Shown here: positions 15,339-24,242 of the stretch, one piece after another
How the letters are laid out: each line of letters begins with the position of its first letter
How positions within the stretch are numbered: the first letter of the stretch is position 1
Source of the DNA: an uncultured Centipeda sp.
GTDB taxonomy: Bacteria > Bacillota > Negativicutes > Selenomonadales > Selenomonadaceae
DNA length: 64,000 nt
NCBI GenBank assembly: GCA_905372865.1
Contig: CAJPQT010000016.1
Location: 4,393-68,392 of the forward strand
Direction of reading: 5' to 3'
The notes under the pieces: model-generated
Databases searched by the model: none
What the model saw: only the letters and a program-made list of their open reading frames with translations
What the model was told of the DNA's origin: nothing
Position numbers and translations under genes: made by a program

Positions 15339-18300
15339 ATGTCCTTTGCCCATCTACATGTGCATACCGAGTACAGTCTGCTCGACGGAGCCAGCCGAAT
15401 CAAAGAGCTCATCCGACGTACGAAAGAACTCGGGATGGATTCGGTTGCCATTACTGATCACGGTGTGATGTACGGCACTGTCCGATTTTATAAGGAAGCA
15501 AAGGCACAGGGCATTCATCCCGTCATTGGATGCGAGGTCTATCTTGCACCGGGGCATCGGCAGGAACGTGCGGAGGTGGATGGTACACGCTACTATCATC
15601 TGATTCTCCTTGCCGAAAACGAAGTCGGTTATCGAAATCTGGTTCAACTCATATCCCTCGCCAATATCGAGGGATATTATTATAAGCCGCGTATTGACAA
15701 AGAACTGCTGCGTCAATACCATGATGGTATCATAGCACTCTCTGCCTGTGTGGCAGGGGAGATTCCGCAAGCGATTCTGCGCGGGGACAGTGATCGGGCG
15801 AATGCTTTGATTCGCGAATATGTGGAGATCTTTGGGCAGGATAATTTTTTCCTTGAGATTCAGGATCACGGGTTGCCCGAGGAAAAGACCGTCAACCGAG
15901 CGCTGCGTGATCTTGCCCAAAAGCACGACATCGGTCTTGTTGCAACGAATGATGTTCACTATGTCCATGCAGACGACAGTGAGTTTCATGACATTCTACT
16001 TTGCGTGCAGACCGGACGAACGATCAACGATCCCGACCGCATGCGCTTCTCCGGTCCCGATTACTATCTGAAATCAGAGGAGGAGATGACGGCTCTTTTT
16101 GTAGACTGCCCTGAGGCGATTGAGAATACGGCAAAGATTGCCGCACGCTGTCAGGTGGATTTTACATTCGGTGAGCTGCAGCTTCCGTTCTACCCGCTGC
16201 CGGACCACTATGAGAGCGACGATGCCTATTTGCGTGTTCTCTGTGAGGAGCGTATTCTTGCACGCTATCCAAATGCAGCGGACGAGGTTCGTGCACGTCT
16301 GGACTATGAGCTCGGCGTCATTCATGGCATGGGGTATGCAAGCTATTTTCTCATCGTGTGGGATTTTATCAACTACGCGCGTGAGCACGGTGTTGAAGTC
16401 GGTCCCGGGCGCGGGTCGGCAGCGGGCAGCATTGTAGCCTATCTCCTTGGCATCACGAACATTGACCCACTCCAGTATGCACTCCTCTTTGAGCGATTTC
16501 TCAATCCCGAACGCGTCTCCATGCCGGATATTGATATCGACTTTGACGATATCAATCGCGGACGGGTGATTTCGTATGTCAAGGAGCGCTACGGCGAAGA
16601 TCATGTCGCGCAGATTGCAACGTTCGGTACGATGGGGGCAAAGGGAGCGATCCGCGATGTCGGGCGCGTACTTGAAATGTCGTTCAGCGAAGTATCTGCC
16701 ATCACCAAGCTCGTCCCGGCGGAACTGAATATCACGTTGGAGCGTGCACTTCATGAGTCCTCGGATTTCAGGCGCGTTTACGAGGGGGACGAGAGCGTTC
16801 GCAGGGTGATCGACCTCGCACGGAGGATCGAGGGACTGCCGCGCAACATCTCCATCCATGCGGCAGGCGTGGTGATTGCGAAGAATCCGCTTGCAAGCCA
16901 GGTGCCCGTGTGGGTTTCGGATGGTACACTGGTCACGGAGTTTGACAAGGATGATGTGGAGGGGTTGGGCCTCCTCAAAATGGATTTTCTGGGACTTCGT
17001 ACACTCACCATCATTGCGGATACTGTTCGTCATGTGTATGCATCGCACGGCATCGAGCTGGATGTCGATGCAATACCGCTTGTGGACGAAAAAACCTCAC
17101 AAATGCTGTGCAATGGTGATACGGGCGCTGTCTTTCAGATGGAATCAGCGGGCATGACAAATCTCGTCAAGGATCTCCAGCCAAAGGGGTTCGTCGATCT
17201 CATCCCGACCGTTGCTCTCTATCGGCCGGGCCCCTTAGGCAGCGGCATGGTGACGGACTTCATCGACGGGCTGCATGGCAAGAAAGATGTTGTCTATATG
17301 CATCCCTTGCTCGAACCGATTCTGAAGGAGACGTTCGGTGTCGTGCTCTATCAGGAGCAGGTTATGCAGATTGTTCAGGTGCTCGCGGGGTTCAGTCTCG
17401 GGCAGGCGGATCTCCTGCGCCGTGCGATGGGAAAGAAGAAGCACGACCTCCTAATGGCGCAGAAGGAGATTTTTCTGCAGGGCTGTGCAAAGAATGGGCT
17501 TGAGGCATCGCTCGCGAATCACATCTTCGACCTGCTGACGCATTTTGCGGACTACGGCTTCAATAAATCCCACAGTGCCGCCTATGGTCTGCTCGCATGG
17601 CAGACGGCATATCTCAAAGCGCACTATCCCGTGGAGTTTATGGCGGGCGTATTGACGAGCATCATGGACAAGACGGACAAGATCCCCGTCTATATCCAGC
17701 TCTGCCGTCGGATGGGAATTCGGATTCTTCCGCCGGACATCAATTCGAGTGCGGCGACGTTCGGCATCGAAAGCGGTGCGATCCGCTTCGGTCTTGCTGC
17801 GGTCCGCAACGTCGGCGAGAATGCGATCGTGAGCATGGAGCGCGTACGATCAGAGGGCGGAAAGTTCCGCTCGCTTGTGGACTTCTGTGCGCGTGTCGAC
17901 CTGCGGACGGTCAACAAGCGGGCGATTGAGAGCCTCATCAAATGCGGTGCATTTGACAGCATCGGCATGGAGCGCAATCAACTGCTTGCCGCGCTCGATG
18001 CGGCGATACAGGATGCGGCACGGCGGCAACGGGACATCCTGAGCGGGCAGGGGGGCCTCTTTGGTGAGGAGACAATGGAGGAGGTTCAGCAGATACGCGC
18101 TTTGGCGAACATTCCGCCGAGCACGGCGCGTGAGCGTCTGGCATGGGAGAAAGAGGCGACGGGGTTCTACATCACAGGGCACCCGCTGGATGATTACAGC
18201 GATACACTCTCCTCCCTGCTCTCGATCGGAGAGATTCCAAATGTTGTCCGTAAGGATCGTCAGCTTGTCCGTATCGGTGGAATTCTGACGAACACCAAAC

Positions 18301-18731
18301 GCTTCACGACCAAGAAGGGCGACACCATGCTCTTTGCGGAGCTTGAGGATTTCAGCGGAAAGATCGAGGTTACGGTGTTCCCGCGCGTGTTCTATGCACA
18401 TGTATCTGATCTGGAGACGGACAGCATCATCGTTGTGCAGGGCCGCGTTGATATGACAGGCGAAGAGCCGAAGCTGCTGGCAGATGAGATCTGGCGGATG
18501 AGCGAATATCGCGCATCCTTCTATTTAATTCCCTCTGCAGATGCAGATCGACGCACACTGTGGACGGCGATGCAGGAGATTTTTGCTGCGCACAGAGGAG
18601 AACACCCCGTCTTCGTACAGAGTGAGGGGCGATGGCGCAAGCTTGAGGAGCACTGTTGGATCGACGGCTCACCTGCGGTACAACAGGAACTCAGGGCGCT
18701 CATGGGAGAACGTGCCGTCAAGGTACGATAG
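15339..18731 (+). CDS. dnaE: DNA polymerase III alpha subunit
   Basis: The replicative polymerase catalytic subunit, 1130 residues, full length for the DnaE1 type. An N-terminal PHP domain (FAHLHVHTEYSLLDGASRI, then AITDHGVMYG) is followed by the C-family polymerase core with the catalytic acidic motif PDIDIDFDD, an FGTMGAKGAIRDVGR segment and DYGFNKSHSAAYG. Helix-hairpin-helix and OB-fold regions close the protein (EVTVFPRVF). GGGAGG precedes the ATG. It heads a run of closely spaced genes. Confidence 0.97.
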   Translation: MSFAHLHVHTEYSLLDGASRIKELIRRTKELGMDSVAITDHGVMYGTVRFYKEAKAQGIHPVIGCEVYLAPGHRQERAEVDGTRYYHLILLAENEVGYRNLVQLISLANIEGYYYKPRIDKELLRQYHDGIIALSACVAGEIPQAILRGDSDRANALIREYVEIFGQDNFFLEIQDHGLPEEKTVNRALRDLAQKHDIGLVATNDVHYVHADDSEFHDILLCVQTGRTINDPDRMRFSGPDYYLKSEEEMTALFVDCPEAIENTAKIAARCQVDFTFGELQLPFYPLPDHYESDDAYLRVLCEERILARYPNAADEVRARLDYELGVIHGMGYASYFLIVWDFINYAREHGVEVGPGRGSAAGSIVAYLLGITNIDPLQYALLFERFLNPERVSMPDIDIDFDDINRGRVISYVKERYGEDHVAQIATFGTMGAKGAIRDVGRVLEMSFSEVSAITKLVPAELNITLERALHESSDFRRVYEGDESVRRVIDLARRIEGLPRNISIHAAGVVIAKNPLASQVPVWVSDGTLVTEFDKDDVEGLGLLKMDFLGLRTLTIIADTVRHVYASHGIELDVDAIPLVDEKTSQMLCNGDTGAVFQMESAGMTNLVKDLQPKGFVDLIPTVALYRPGPLGSGMVTDFIDGLHGKKDVVYMHPLLEPILKETFGVVLYQEQVMQIVQVLAGFSLGQADLLRRAMGKKKHDLLMAQKEIFLQGCAKNGLEASLANHIFDLLTHFADYGFNKSHSAAYGLLAWQTAYLKAHYPVEFMAGVLTSIMDKTDKIPVYIQLCRRMGIRILPPDINSSAATFGIESGAIRFGLAAVRNVGENAIVSMERVRSEGGKFRSLVDFCARVDLRTVNKRAIESLIKCGAFDSIGMERNQLLAALDAAIQDAARRQRDILSGQGGLFGEETMEEVQQIRALANIPPSTARERLAWEKEATGFYITGHPLDDYSDTLSSLLSIGEIPNVVRKDRQLVRIGGILTNTKRFTTKKGDTMLFAELEDFSGKIEVTVFPRVFYAHVSDLETDSIIVVQGRVDMTGEEPKLLADEIWRMSEYRASFYLIPSADADRRTLWTAMQEIFAAHRGEHPVFVQSEGRWRKLEEHCWIDGSPAVQQELRALMGERAVKVR

Positions 18732-18739
18732 GGGACGAA

Positions 18740-19630
18740 ATGGAAGAACGATTGCAGAAGATCCTCAGCCATGCGGGGATAGCGTCACGTCGTGCGGCAG
18801 AAGAAATGATTCGCGCGGGACGGGTTACGGTGGACGGCGCCGTCATCACGGAATTGGGATGTAAATTTGACGCGGGGTGTCACATGATTGCTGTAGATGG
18901 TGTCCGTATAGAGCCTAATGAGCAGAAATTCTACATCCTGATCAACAAGCCGCGCGGTTATCTCTCGACGGCACGCGATGATCGAGGACGTGAAACGGTA
19001 CTCGATCTCCTGCCAGATTTCCCTGCGCGGCTCTATCCCGTTGGGCGGCTCGATGTCGATACGGAGGGCCTTCTGCTCATTACAAACGACGGGGCTCTGA
19101 CGCAGGAGCTGCTCCATCCGCGCTACGAGATCGACAAGGTCTATCACGCAGAGGTCATCGGAACGGTCGATGCAGCGGGGCTGGCTCAGCTGCGCTCCGG
19201 GATCCTCCTTGAGGACGGGATGACAGCGCCGGCAAGAGTTCGTGTTCTGCGGCGTACAGAGGGCCGTACCGTAGTTGAGACCATCATACATGAGGGGCGC
19301 AACCGCCAGGTGCGGCGTATGTTTGCCGCGATCGGCTGTCATGTCTGCATACTGCGGCGTGTCCGTTTCGCGGGGTTGACACTACGGGGGCTTGCCTCAG
19401 GCGCATTTCGCCATTTGACTGCGGAGGAGATTGATGAACTGCGAAGATGTGCAGGGGTGATGGATGGTGAATCAAATCGTCATTGTGGGCGCGGGCCCCG
19501 CGGGGATGATGGCGGCAGCAGCGGCGGCAGAGTGCGGCGGAAGCGTTCTGCTCCTCGAGAAGATGCCGCGCGTCGGCCGCAAGATGATGATCACGGGAAA
19601 GGGGCGCTGCAACGTCACAAGCGCCGATGA
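18740..19630 (+). CDS. rluB: RluB-type 23S rRNA pseudouridine synthase with extended tail
   Basis: A pseudouridine synthase of the RsuA/RluB family. An S4 RNA-binding domain at the N-terminus (EERLQKILSHAGIASRRAAEEMI) precedes the catalytic domain with the active-site Asp in GRLDVDTEGLLL, plus the conserved EGRNRQVRRMF. The enzyme proper would end at about residue 240 (LTAEEIDELRRC). No stop codon occurs there, and the frame continues another 55 codons, rich in Gly, Arg and Asp, reading the start of the next gene out of frame. The overlap of 167 bases is unusual. The tail is probably a by-product of a lost stop codon. Confidence 0.9.
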   Translation: MEERLQKILSHAGIASRRAAEEMIRAGRVTVDGAVITELGCKFDAGCHMIAVDGVRIEPNEQKFYILINKPRGYLSTARDDRGRETVLDLLPDFPARLYPVGRLDVDTEGLLLITNDGALTQELLHPRYEIDKVYHAEVIGTVDAAGLAQLRSGILLEDGMTAPARVRVLRRTEGRTVVETIIHEGRNRQVRRMFAAIGCHVCILRRVRFAGLTLRGLASGAFRHLTAEEIDELRRCAGVMDGESNRHCGRGPRGDDGGSSGGRVRRKRSAPREDAARRPQDDDHGKGALQRHKRR

Positions 19631-20720
19631 TGTTCCGGACATCATCAGGAATATCATCGGCAACGGCAGATTCCTGAACAGCAGTCTGCGTGCCTTTGAC
19701 AATGCGGATGTGATGGCGTTCTTTGAGGGATTGGGTGTCCCCCTTAAGACAGAGCGCGGCAACCGTGTCTTTCCGCAGAGTGACCGTGCTGCCGATGTTG
19801 TGGATGCTATGATGAAACACCTGCGTGACCAAGAGGTTGAGATTCGCACGAATACCTCAGTGAGCGGCCTCCTCACCGAGGCGAATAAAATATGTGGCGT
19901 GCGTCTCGTGGACGGCTCGGAGGTCGAGGCAGCCGCTGTGATTCTCGCGATGGGCGGTGCCTCCTATCCCGCGACGGGCTCGACGGGGGACGGCTATGTT
20001 CTCGCGCGTGCGGTGGGACATACAGTCGCGCCGATCTTTCCTGCGCTTGTCCCTCTCGTGACACGGGAAACGTGGGTCAGGGAGGTGCAGGGGCTCTCTC
20101 TGCGAAATGTGCGTGCGACGCTCTATCATGCGGGGAAGAAGGAGCAGGACTTTTTCGGAGAAATGCTCTTTACGCATTTCGGAGTAACGGGTCCGATCAT
20201 CCTCCAGCTGAGCCGCCGCGCATCGGAGCTTCTAAGGGATGGGAAAAAGGACATCGAACTGCGTCTGAACCTCAAACCGGCGTTGACGCATGAAAAATTG
20301 CGGGAGCGTGTGGATCGGGATTTTGCAGCATACGAGCAGAAACACCTCCACAACGGAATGATCGATCTCCTACCCAAGTGTCTGATCGACATTGTGCTGA
20401 ATGCAGCGGGACTTGCCCCCGAGCGCGTCGTCGGACAGATTTCATCAAAGGAGCGGGAACGCCTTGTGCGTGTCTTACAGGCACTCCCGCTGACAATCAT
20501 GGGGACACGCCCCATCGCCGAGGCGATTGTGACGGCGGGCGGTGTCGCGACGCATGAGATCAATCCACGCACGATGGAGTCCAAGATCGTAAAGCATCTC
20601 TATTTTGTCGGAGAACTGGTCGATGTGGACGCCTATACGGGCGGCTACAATCTGCAGGCGGCGTTTTCGATGGGGCACGCTGCAGGCTGCCATAGCGTTT
20701 GGAACTTGGAAGGGACGTAA
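19464..20720 (+). CDS. HI0933/YhiN-family FAD-dependent oxidoreductase
   Basis: A 418-residue flavoprotein of the HI0933 (BaiN/YhiN) family. It begins with an FAD-binding Rossmann motif VIVGAGPAGMMAAAAAAECG, followed by MPRVGRKMMITGKGRCNVTS, the family signature. GGASYPATGSTGDGY, FTHFGVTGP and the ending GELVDVDAYTGGYNLQAAF are also typical. The substrate is uncertain; the family has been linked to diverse reductions. The ATG at 19464 lies inside the tail of the preceding gene, and spacing to aroA is only four bases, so it is part of the same operon. Confidence 0.92.
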   Translation: MVNQIVIVGAGPAGMMAAAAAAECGGSVLLLEKMPRVGRKMMITGKGRCNVTSADDVPDIIRNIIGNGRFLNSSLRAFDNADVMAFFEGLGVPLKTERGNRVFPQSDRAADVVDAMMKHLRDQEVEIRTNTSVSGLLTEANKICGVRLVDGSEVEAAAVILAMGGASYPATGSTGDGYVLARAVGHTVAPIFPALVPLVTRETWVREVQGLSLRNVRATLYHAGKKEQDFFGEMLFTHFGVTGPIILQLSRRASELLRDGKKDIELRLNLKPALTHEKLRERVDRDFAAYEQKHLHNGMIDLLPKCLIDIVLNAAGLAPERVVGQISSKERERLVRVLQALPLTIMGTRPIAEAIVTAGGVATHEINPRTMESKIVKHLYFVGELVDVDAYTGGYNLQAAFSMGHAAGCHSVWNLEGT

Positions 20721-20724
20721 ATGA

Positions 20725-22029
20725 ATGACTGAGATGAAGACGATTGAACCTGCGCGCCATGGTTGGCAGGGCACGATCGATGTACCGGGGGATAAATCCA
20801 TCTCGCACCGTAGCGTCATGTTTGCGGGGCTGGGCAACACGCCCGTGCATATCAGAAATTTCCTCCATGCGGCGGACTGTCTGTCGACGGTCGGCGTGAT
20901 GCGTGCGCTTGGCACGGCAATCGAATTTTTGAACGAGAACGAACTGATTGTTACGGGAAAAGGCCTATACGGGCTGTCCGAGCCGTTGACCGTACTCGAT
21001 GCTGGAAACTCGGGGACGACACTGCGCCTCATGATGGGACTGCTCGCGCCGCAGCCGTTCCTCTCCGTGTTCAGCGGCGATGCCTCGCTGACGCGCCGTC
21101 CGATGGGGCGCGTGCTCCTACCGCTCTCCGAAATGGGGGCACGTATCTACGGGCGCAATGTGAACAACAATCTCCCACTCACGATCGTACCGACGGGGGA
21201 GAAGCTGCGGGGGATTCACTACAACAGCCCCGTTGCAAGCGCACAGGTCAAGTCCGCGATCCTGCTCGCGGGGCTCTATGCGGATGCGCCGACAACGGTG
21301 ACAGAGCCGTATGTCTCGCGCGACCATACGGAGCAGATGCTCGCGGGCTTCGGCGTTCATCTCAAGCGCACGGGGACGAGCGTCACCGTTTTCCCCGTGG
21401 AGGAGGGGAGCTATCGTGCGCCCGATGAGATCACGGTGCCGGGTGACATCAGCTCGGCGGCATACTTTCTCGTCGCGGGGAGCATTATCAAGGATAGCCG
21501 CCTCCTGCTGCGGAATGTTGGCATCAATCCGACACGTACGGGCATTCTGGACGTGCTCGCGGAGATGGGCGCACACATTGCGGTGCAGAATGAGCGCATG
21601 AGCGGCGGTGAGTGCGTTGCCGACCTCGCGGTCGAGACAGCAGAGCTGCGCGGCACTTCCTTCGGTGCGGAGATCATGCCGCGCCTCATCGACGAGATTC
21701 CGATTCTCGCCGTCGCCGCGCTCTTTGCCAAGGGCGACACCGTCATCACGGGTGCAGGTGAACTGCGCGTAAAGGAGACCGATCGTCTGCATGCAATCGC
21801 GACGGAGTTCCAAAAGCTTGCCCCCGGCAGCATTGAGGAACGCGAGGATGGGCTCATCATTCATGGGAAACCAGAGATGCAAAGGGGGCAGGCGAGCAGT
21901 TATGGTGATCATCGTATGGCAATGTCGCTTGCCGTACTCGGCGCGGCGGCGGACGGTGTAATTATTGAGGAACCGGACAGCGTGAACATTTCTTATCCGA
22001 TTTTTTTTGCTGAAATCGAACGGATGTAA
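20725..22029 (+). CDS. aroA: 3-phosphoshikimate 1-carboxyvinyltransferase (EPSP synthase)
   Basis: Catalyses transfer of enolpyruvate from PEP to shikimate-3-phosphate, the sixth step of the shikimate pathway. At 434 residues it is of normal length. Signature sequences are PGDKSISHRSVM near the start, DAGNSGTTLRLMMGLL near residue 92, LPLTIVP, and GDHRMAMSLAVLG near the end, with the catalytic DEIPILAV region. It is followed after 17 bases by cmk, a linkage common in bacteria. Confidence 0.96.
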   Translation: MTEMKTIEPARHGWQGTIDVPGDKSISHRSVMFAGLGNTPVHIRNFLHAADCLSTVGVMRALGTAIEFLNENELIVTGKGLYGLSEPLTVLDAGNSGTTLRLMMGLLAPQPFLSVFSGDASLTRRPMGRVLLPLSEMGARIYGRNVNNNLPLTIVPTGEKLRGIHYNSPVASAQVKSAILLAGLYADAPTTVTEPYVSRDHTEQMLAGFGVHLKRTGTSVTVFPVEEGSYRAPDEITVPGDISSAAYFLVAGSIIKDSRLLLRNVGINPTRTGILDVLAEMGAHIAVQNERMSGGECVADLAVETAELRGTSFGAEIMPRLIDEIPILAVAALFAKGDTVITGAGELRVKETDRLHAIATEFQKLAPGSIEEREDGLIIHGKPEMQRGQASSYGDHRMAMSLAVLGAAADGVIIEEPDSVNISYPIFFAEIERM

Positions 22030-22046
22030 AGGAGAAGGATTTTACG

Positions 22047-22700
22047 ATGAAACGCGTGATAGCGATCGACGGCCCTGCGGGTGCGGGAAAGAGCACCGTT
22101 GCAAAGATTGTGGCGGAAAAACTCGGCTATACTTACATCGATACGGGGGCGATGTACCGCGGCGTGGCATGGAAAACGCTCAAGCAGTCGCAGGAGGCGA
22201 CGGACGAGGATATCCTCCGCGCCGTTCATGATATCGACGTGCACCTTGCCTGTACGGAGAGCGGCACGCGCGTCACCGTCGACGGCGCGGATGTGACGGG
22301 AGAGATTCGCACGCCCGCGGTCACACACATCGTCTCCCGCGTTGCGGCACTCGGTCCTGTGCGTGAGAAGATGGTGGAGCTGCAGCGTGCAATGGCGGCG
22401 GACGGTGCGGTTGTCATGGATGGACGTGACATTGGGACAAATGTGCTCCCCGATGCCGACGTGAAGATTTTCCTGACGGCATCGGTCGAGGAGCGTGCGC
22501 GTCGCCGCTATGACGAAATGAAGGAAAAGGGCTATGCGGTCGATTTCGACGAACTGAAACAGGAGATTGCCGCACGCGACAAGCAGGACAGCGAGCGTGC
22601 GATCTCCCCCCTGCGTCAGGCGGAGGATGCTGTTTTGCTTGACTCGACGACACTCTCCATTGATGACGTTGTTGCGCGCATCATGGAACTCTCGGAATAG
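22047..22700 (+). CDS. cmk: Cytidylate kinase
   Basis: Phosphorylates CMP and dCMP. At 217 residues it has the P-loop GPAGAGKST at the N-terminus, the YIDTGAMYRGVAW substrate-binding segment, and the DGRDIGTNVLPDADVKIFLTA region typical of Cmk. AAGGAGAAGG precedes the ATG. It lies between aroA and plsC in the same run of genes. Confidence 0.96.
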   Translation: MKRVIAIDGPAGAGKSTVAKIVAEKLGYTYIDTGAMYRGVAWKTLKQSQEATDEDILRAVHDIDVHLACTESGTRVTVDGADVTGEIRTPAVTHIVSRVAALGPVREKMVELQRAMAADGAVVMDGRDIGTNVLPDADVKIFLTASVEERARRRYDEMKEKGYAVDFDELKQEIAARDKQDSERAISPLRQAEDAVLLDSTTLSIDDVVARIMELSE

Positions 22701-22712
22701 GCAGGGACAGTC

Positions 22713-23315
22713 ATGTTGTACAGATTTTTACAGATCGTATTTCGACTGCTTTTTTACACTGTGTTTCGCACGCGCGTCTACGGACGCGAGAACATACCGA
22801 AGGAGGGGGCCGTGATCCTCGCAGCGAATCATGCGAGCAACATTGACCCGCCGCTGATGGCGAGCCTCATTGAGCGTCCTGTCAGCTATATGGCGAAGAT
22901 CGAGCTGTTCGAGAATCCGATCTTTGGCGCAGCGATTCGCCGCTGTCACGCATTCCCCGTGAAGCGCGGTGCATCCGACCGCGGTGCGATCAAGGCTGCC
23001 GTTACGGTGCTCAAGGAGGGTCACATGCTCGGACTTTTCCCCGAGGGTACGCGCAGCAAGACGGGTGAGCTGCAAAAGGCGGAGGCGGGTATCGCCCTGA
23101 TCGCCTCCATGACAGGGGCACCAATTGTGCCTGTTGCCATACTGAACTCGCACCGCATCTTTGCCAATGGCGGATTGCTTCCGCAGCTGCGCATCATGTA
23201 CGGTGCACCGATCTCCTTTCAGGGCGACCGCAAAAGTAAGGAAGCGCTCGACGCCTTTTCTGCCGAAATCATGGCGCATATCGAACGGATGAGGGATGCG
23301 CTCAGTAAAATGTGA
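22713..23315 (+). CDS. plsC: 1-acyl-sn-glycerol-3-phosphate acyltransferase
   Basis: A membrane-associated acyltransferase that makes phosphatidic acid from lysophosphatidic acid. The 200-residue protein has the catalytic HX4D motif in NHASNIDPPL (about residue 36), the second block VKRGASDRGAI and the glycerol-phosphate-binding motif FPEGTRSKTG near residue 108. An N-terminal hydrophobic segment anchors it. It is thirteen bases after cmk, at the end of the operon. Confidence 0.94.
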   Translation: MLYRFLQIVFRLLFYTVFRTRVYGRENIPKEGAVILAANHASNIDPPLMASLIERPVSYMAKIELFENPIFGAAIRRCHAFPVKRGASDRGAIKAAVTVLKEGHMLGLFPEGTRSKTGELQKAEAGIALIASMTGAPIVPVAILNSHRIFANGGLLPQLRIMYGAPISFQGDRKSKEALDAFSAEIMAHIERMRDALSKM

Positions 23316-23319
23316 GATC

Positions 23320-23377
23320 AGCCGTTTTTGTCCTGTTCCGCAGTCGATACAGATGTAGGAACGCGATAAAAACGGCT
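23320..23377 (+). terminator. Possible terminator after plsC
   Basis: AGCCGTTTTT (23320-23329) pairs with AAAAACGGCT (23368-23377), enclosing a second stem GTTCC / GGAAC. The structure is long for an intrinsic terminator and only weakly followed by T residues. Confidence 0.45.
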
Positions 23378-23470
23378 TATTCTATTGGAAGTCCTATAAC
23401 ATATTCCATAGAAATTATGCAGACAATTTACAGACAAGTGGAATAATATGAGGAACAGAGAGGGGGATAT

Positions 23471-24229
23471 TTGTTGCAGGTATCCATACTGGCGAGCGGG
23501 AGCAAGGGGAATTCGGTCTACGTGGAGCTGGACGGCGTGCGGCTCTTGGTGGATGCGGGCATCAGTGCGGCACGGATCACGAAAGGGCTGCGTGCACGCG
23601 GCATAGAGCCGCAGAGTATCGATGCCGTGCTCGTCACGCATGAGCACATCGACCATGTGCGTGGGCTGAAGACACTCGCCAAGCAGTATCATCTGCCAAT
23701 TCTTGCAACGCGCGGAACCCTTGCGGGCATTGACGGCGGTGCGGCATTCGAGGACGATATGCGAAGCATTTCGGATGCATTCATGATCGGCAATGTGACT
23801 GTACAGCCCTTTGCGACCTCACATGATGCGGCAGAGCCATGCGGATTTCGCATCGAGGGATCACATTGCTGCACAGTGGCGACCGATCTCGGCGTGGTGA
23901 CCGATACGGTGCAGGACGCGATGGAGGGGGCAGATGTCCTCGTTCTCGAGGCGAACCACGATGCCGATCTCCTGCGGCAGGGCAGCTATCCGTGGCCGCT
24001 CAAACGGCGCATCCTCTCGAATCGCGGTCATCTGGCGAATGGAGATGCTGCATGGGCCCTCACACGCATGAAAAAACACCCGCGCAAGGTCTATCTTGCA
24101 CATCTTTCGGAGGAAAACAACCGACCTGCACTCGCACGTGATACAGTGCATGACATCCTTGCCTCGTGCGGTATGACGCTCGATATCGAGAGCTGCCTGC
24201 CAGAGGGCGGTGCAGAAATCATCATGTAA
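23471..24229 (+). CDS. walJ: MBL-fold nuclease-like protein (YycJ/WalJ type)
   Basis: A metallo-beta-lactamase-fold protein resembling YycJ/WalJ, a group implicated in DNA metabolism and in tuning cell-wall signalling in Firmicutes. Characteristic sequences are ILASGSKGNSVYVE at the N-terminus, VTHEHIDHVRGL (metal ligands) near residue 56, TSHDAAEPCGFRIE, VATDLG, LEANHD and the C-terminal YLAHLSEENN. Two adjacent TTG codons (23471, 23474) can start it behind GAGGGGG. It is followed by an HtrA protease and rlmH, an arrangement seen near the walRK locus in many Firmicutes, although walRK is not in this stretch. Confidence 0.88.
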   Translation: MLQVSILASGSKGNSVYVELDGVRLLVDAGISAARITKGLRARGIEPQSIDAVLVTHEHIDHVRGLKTLAKQYHLPILATRGTLAGIDGGAAFEDDMRSISDAFMIGNVTVQPFATSHDAAEPCGFRIEGSHCCTVATDLGVVTDTVQDAMEGADVLVLEANHDADLLRQGSYPWPLKRRILSNRGHLANGDAAWALTRMKKHPRKVYLAHLSEENNRPALARDTVHDILASCGMTLDIESCLPEGGAEIIM

Positions 24230-24242
24230 AGGAGATGTCTTT

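Noticed and set aside
16074..17048. 324-codon open frame antisense to dnaE
   Set aside because: Composition of an antisense shadow, with no supporting signals.
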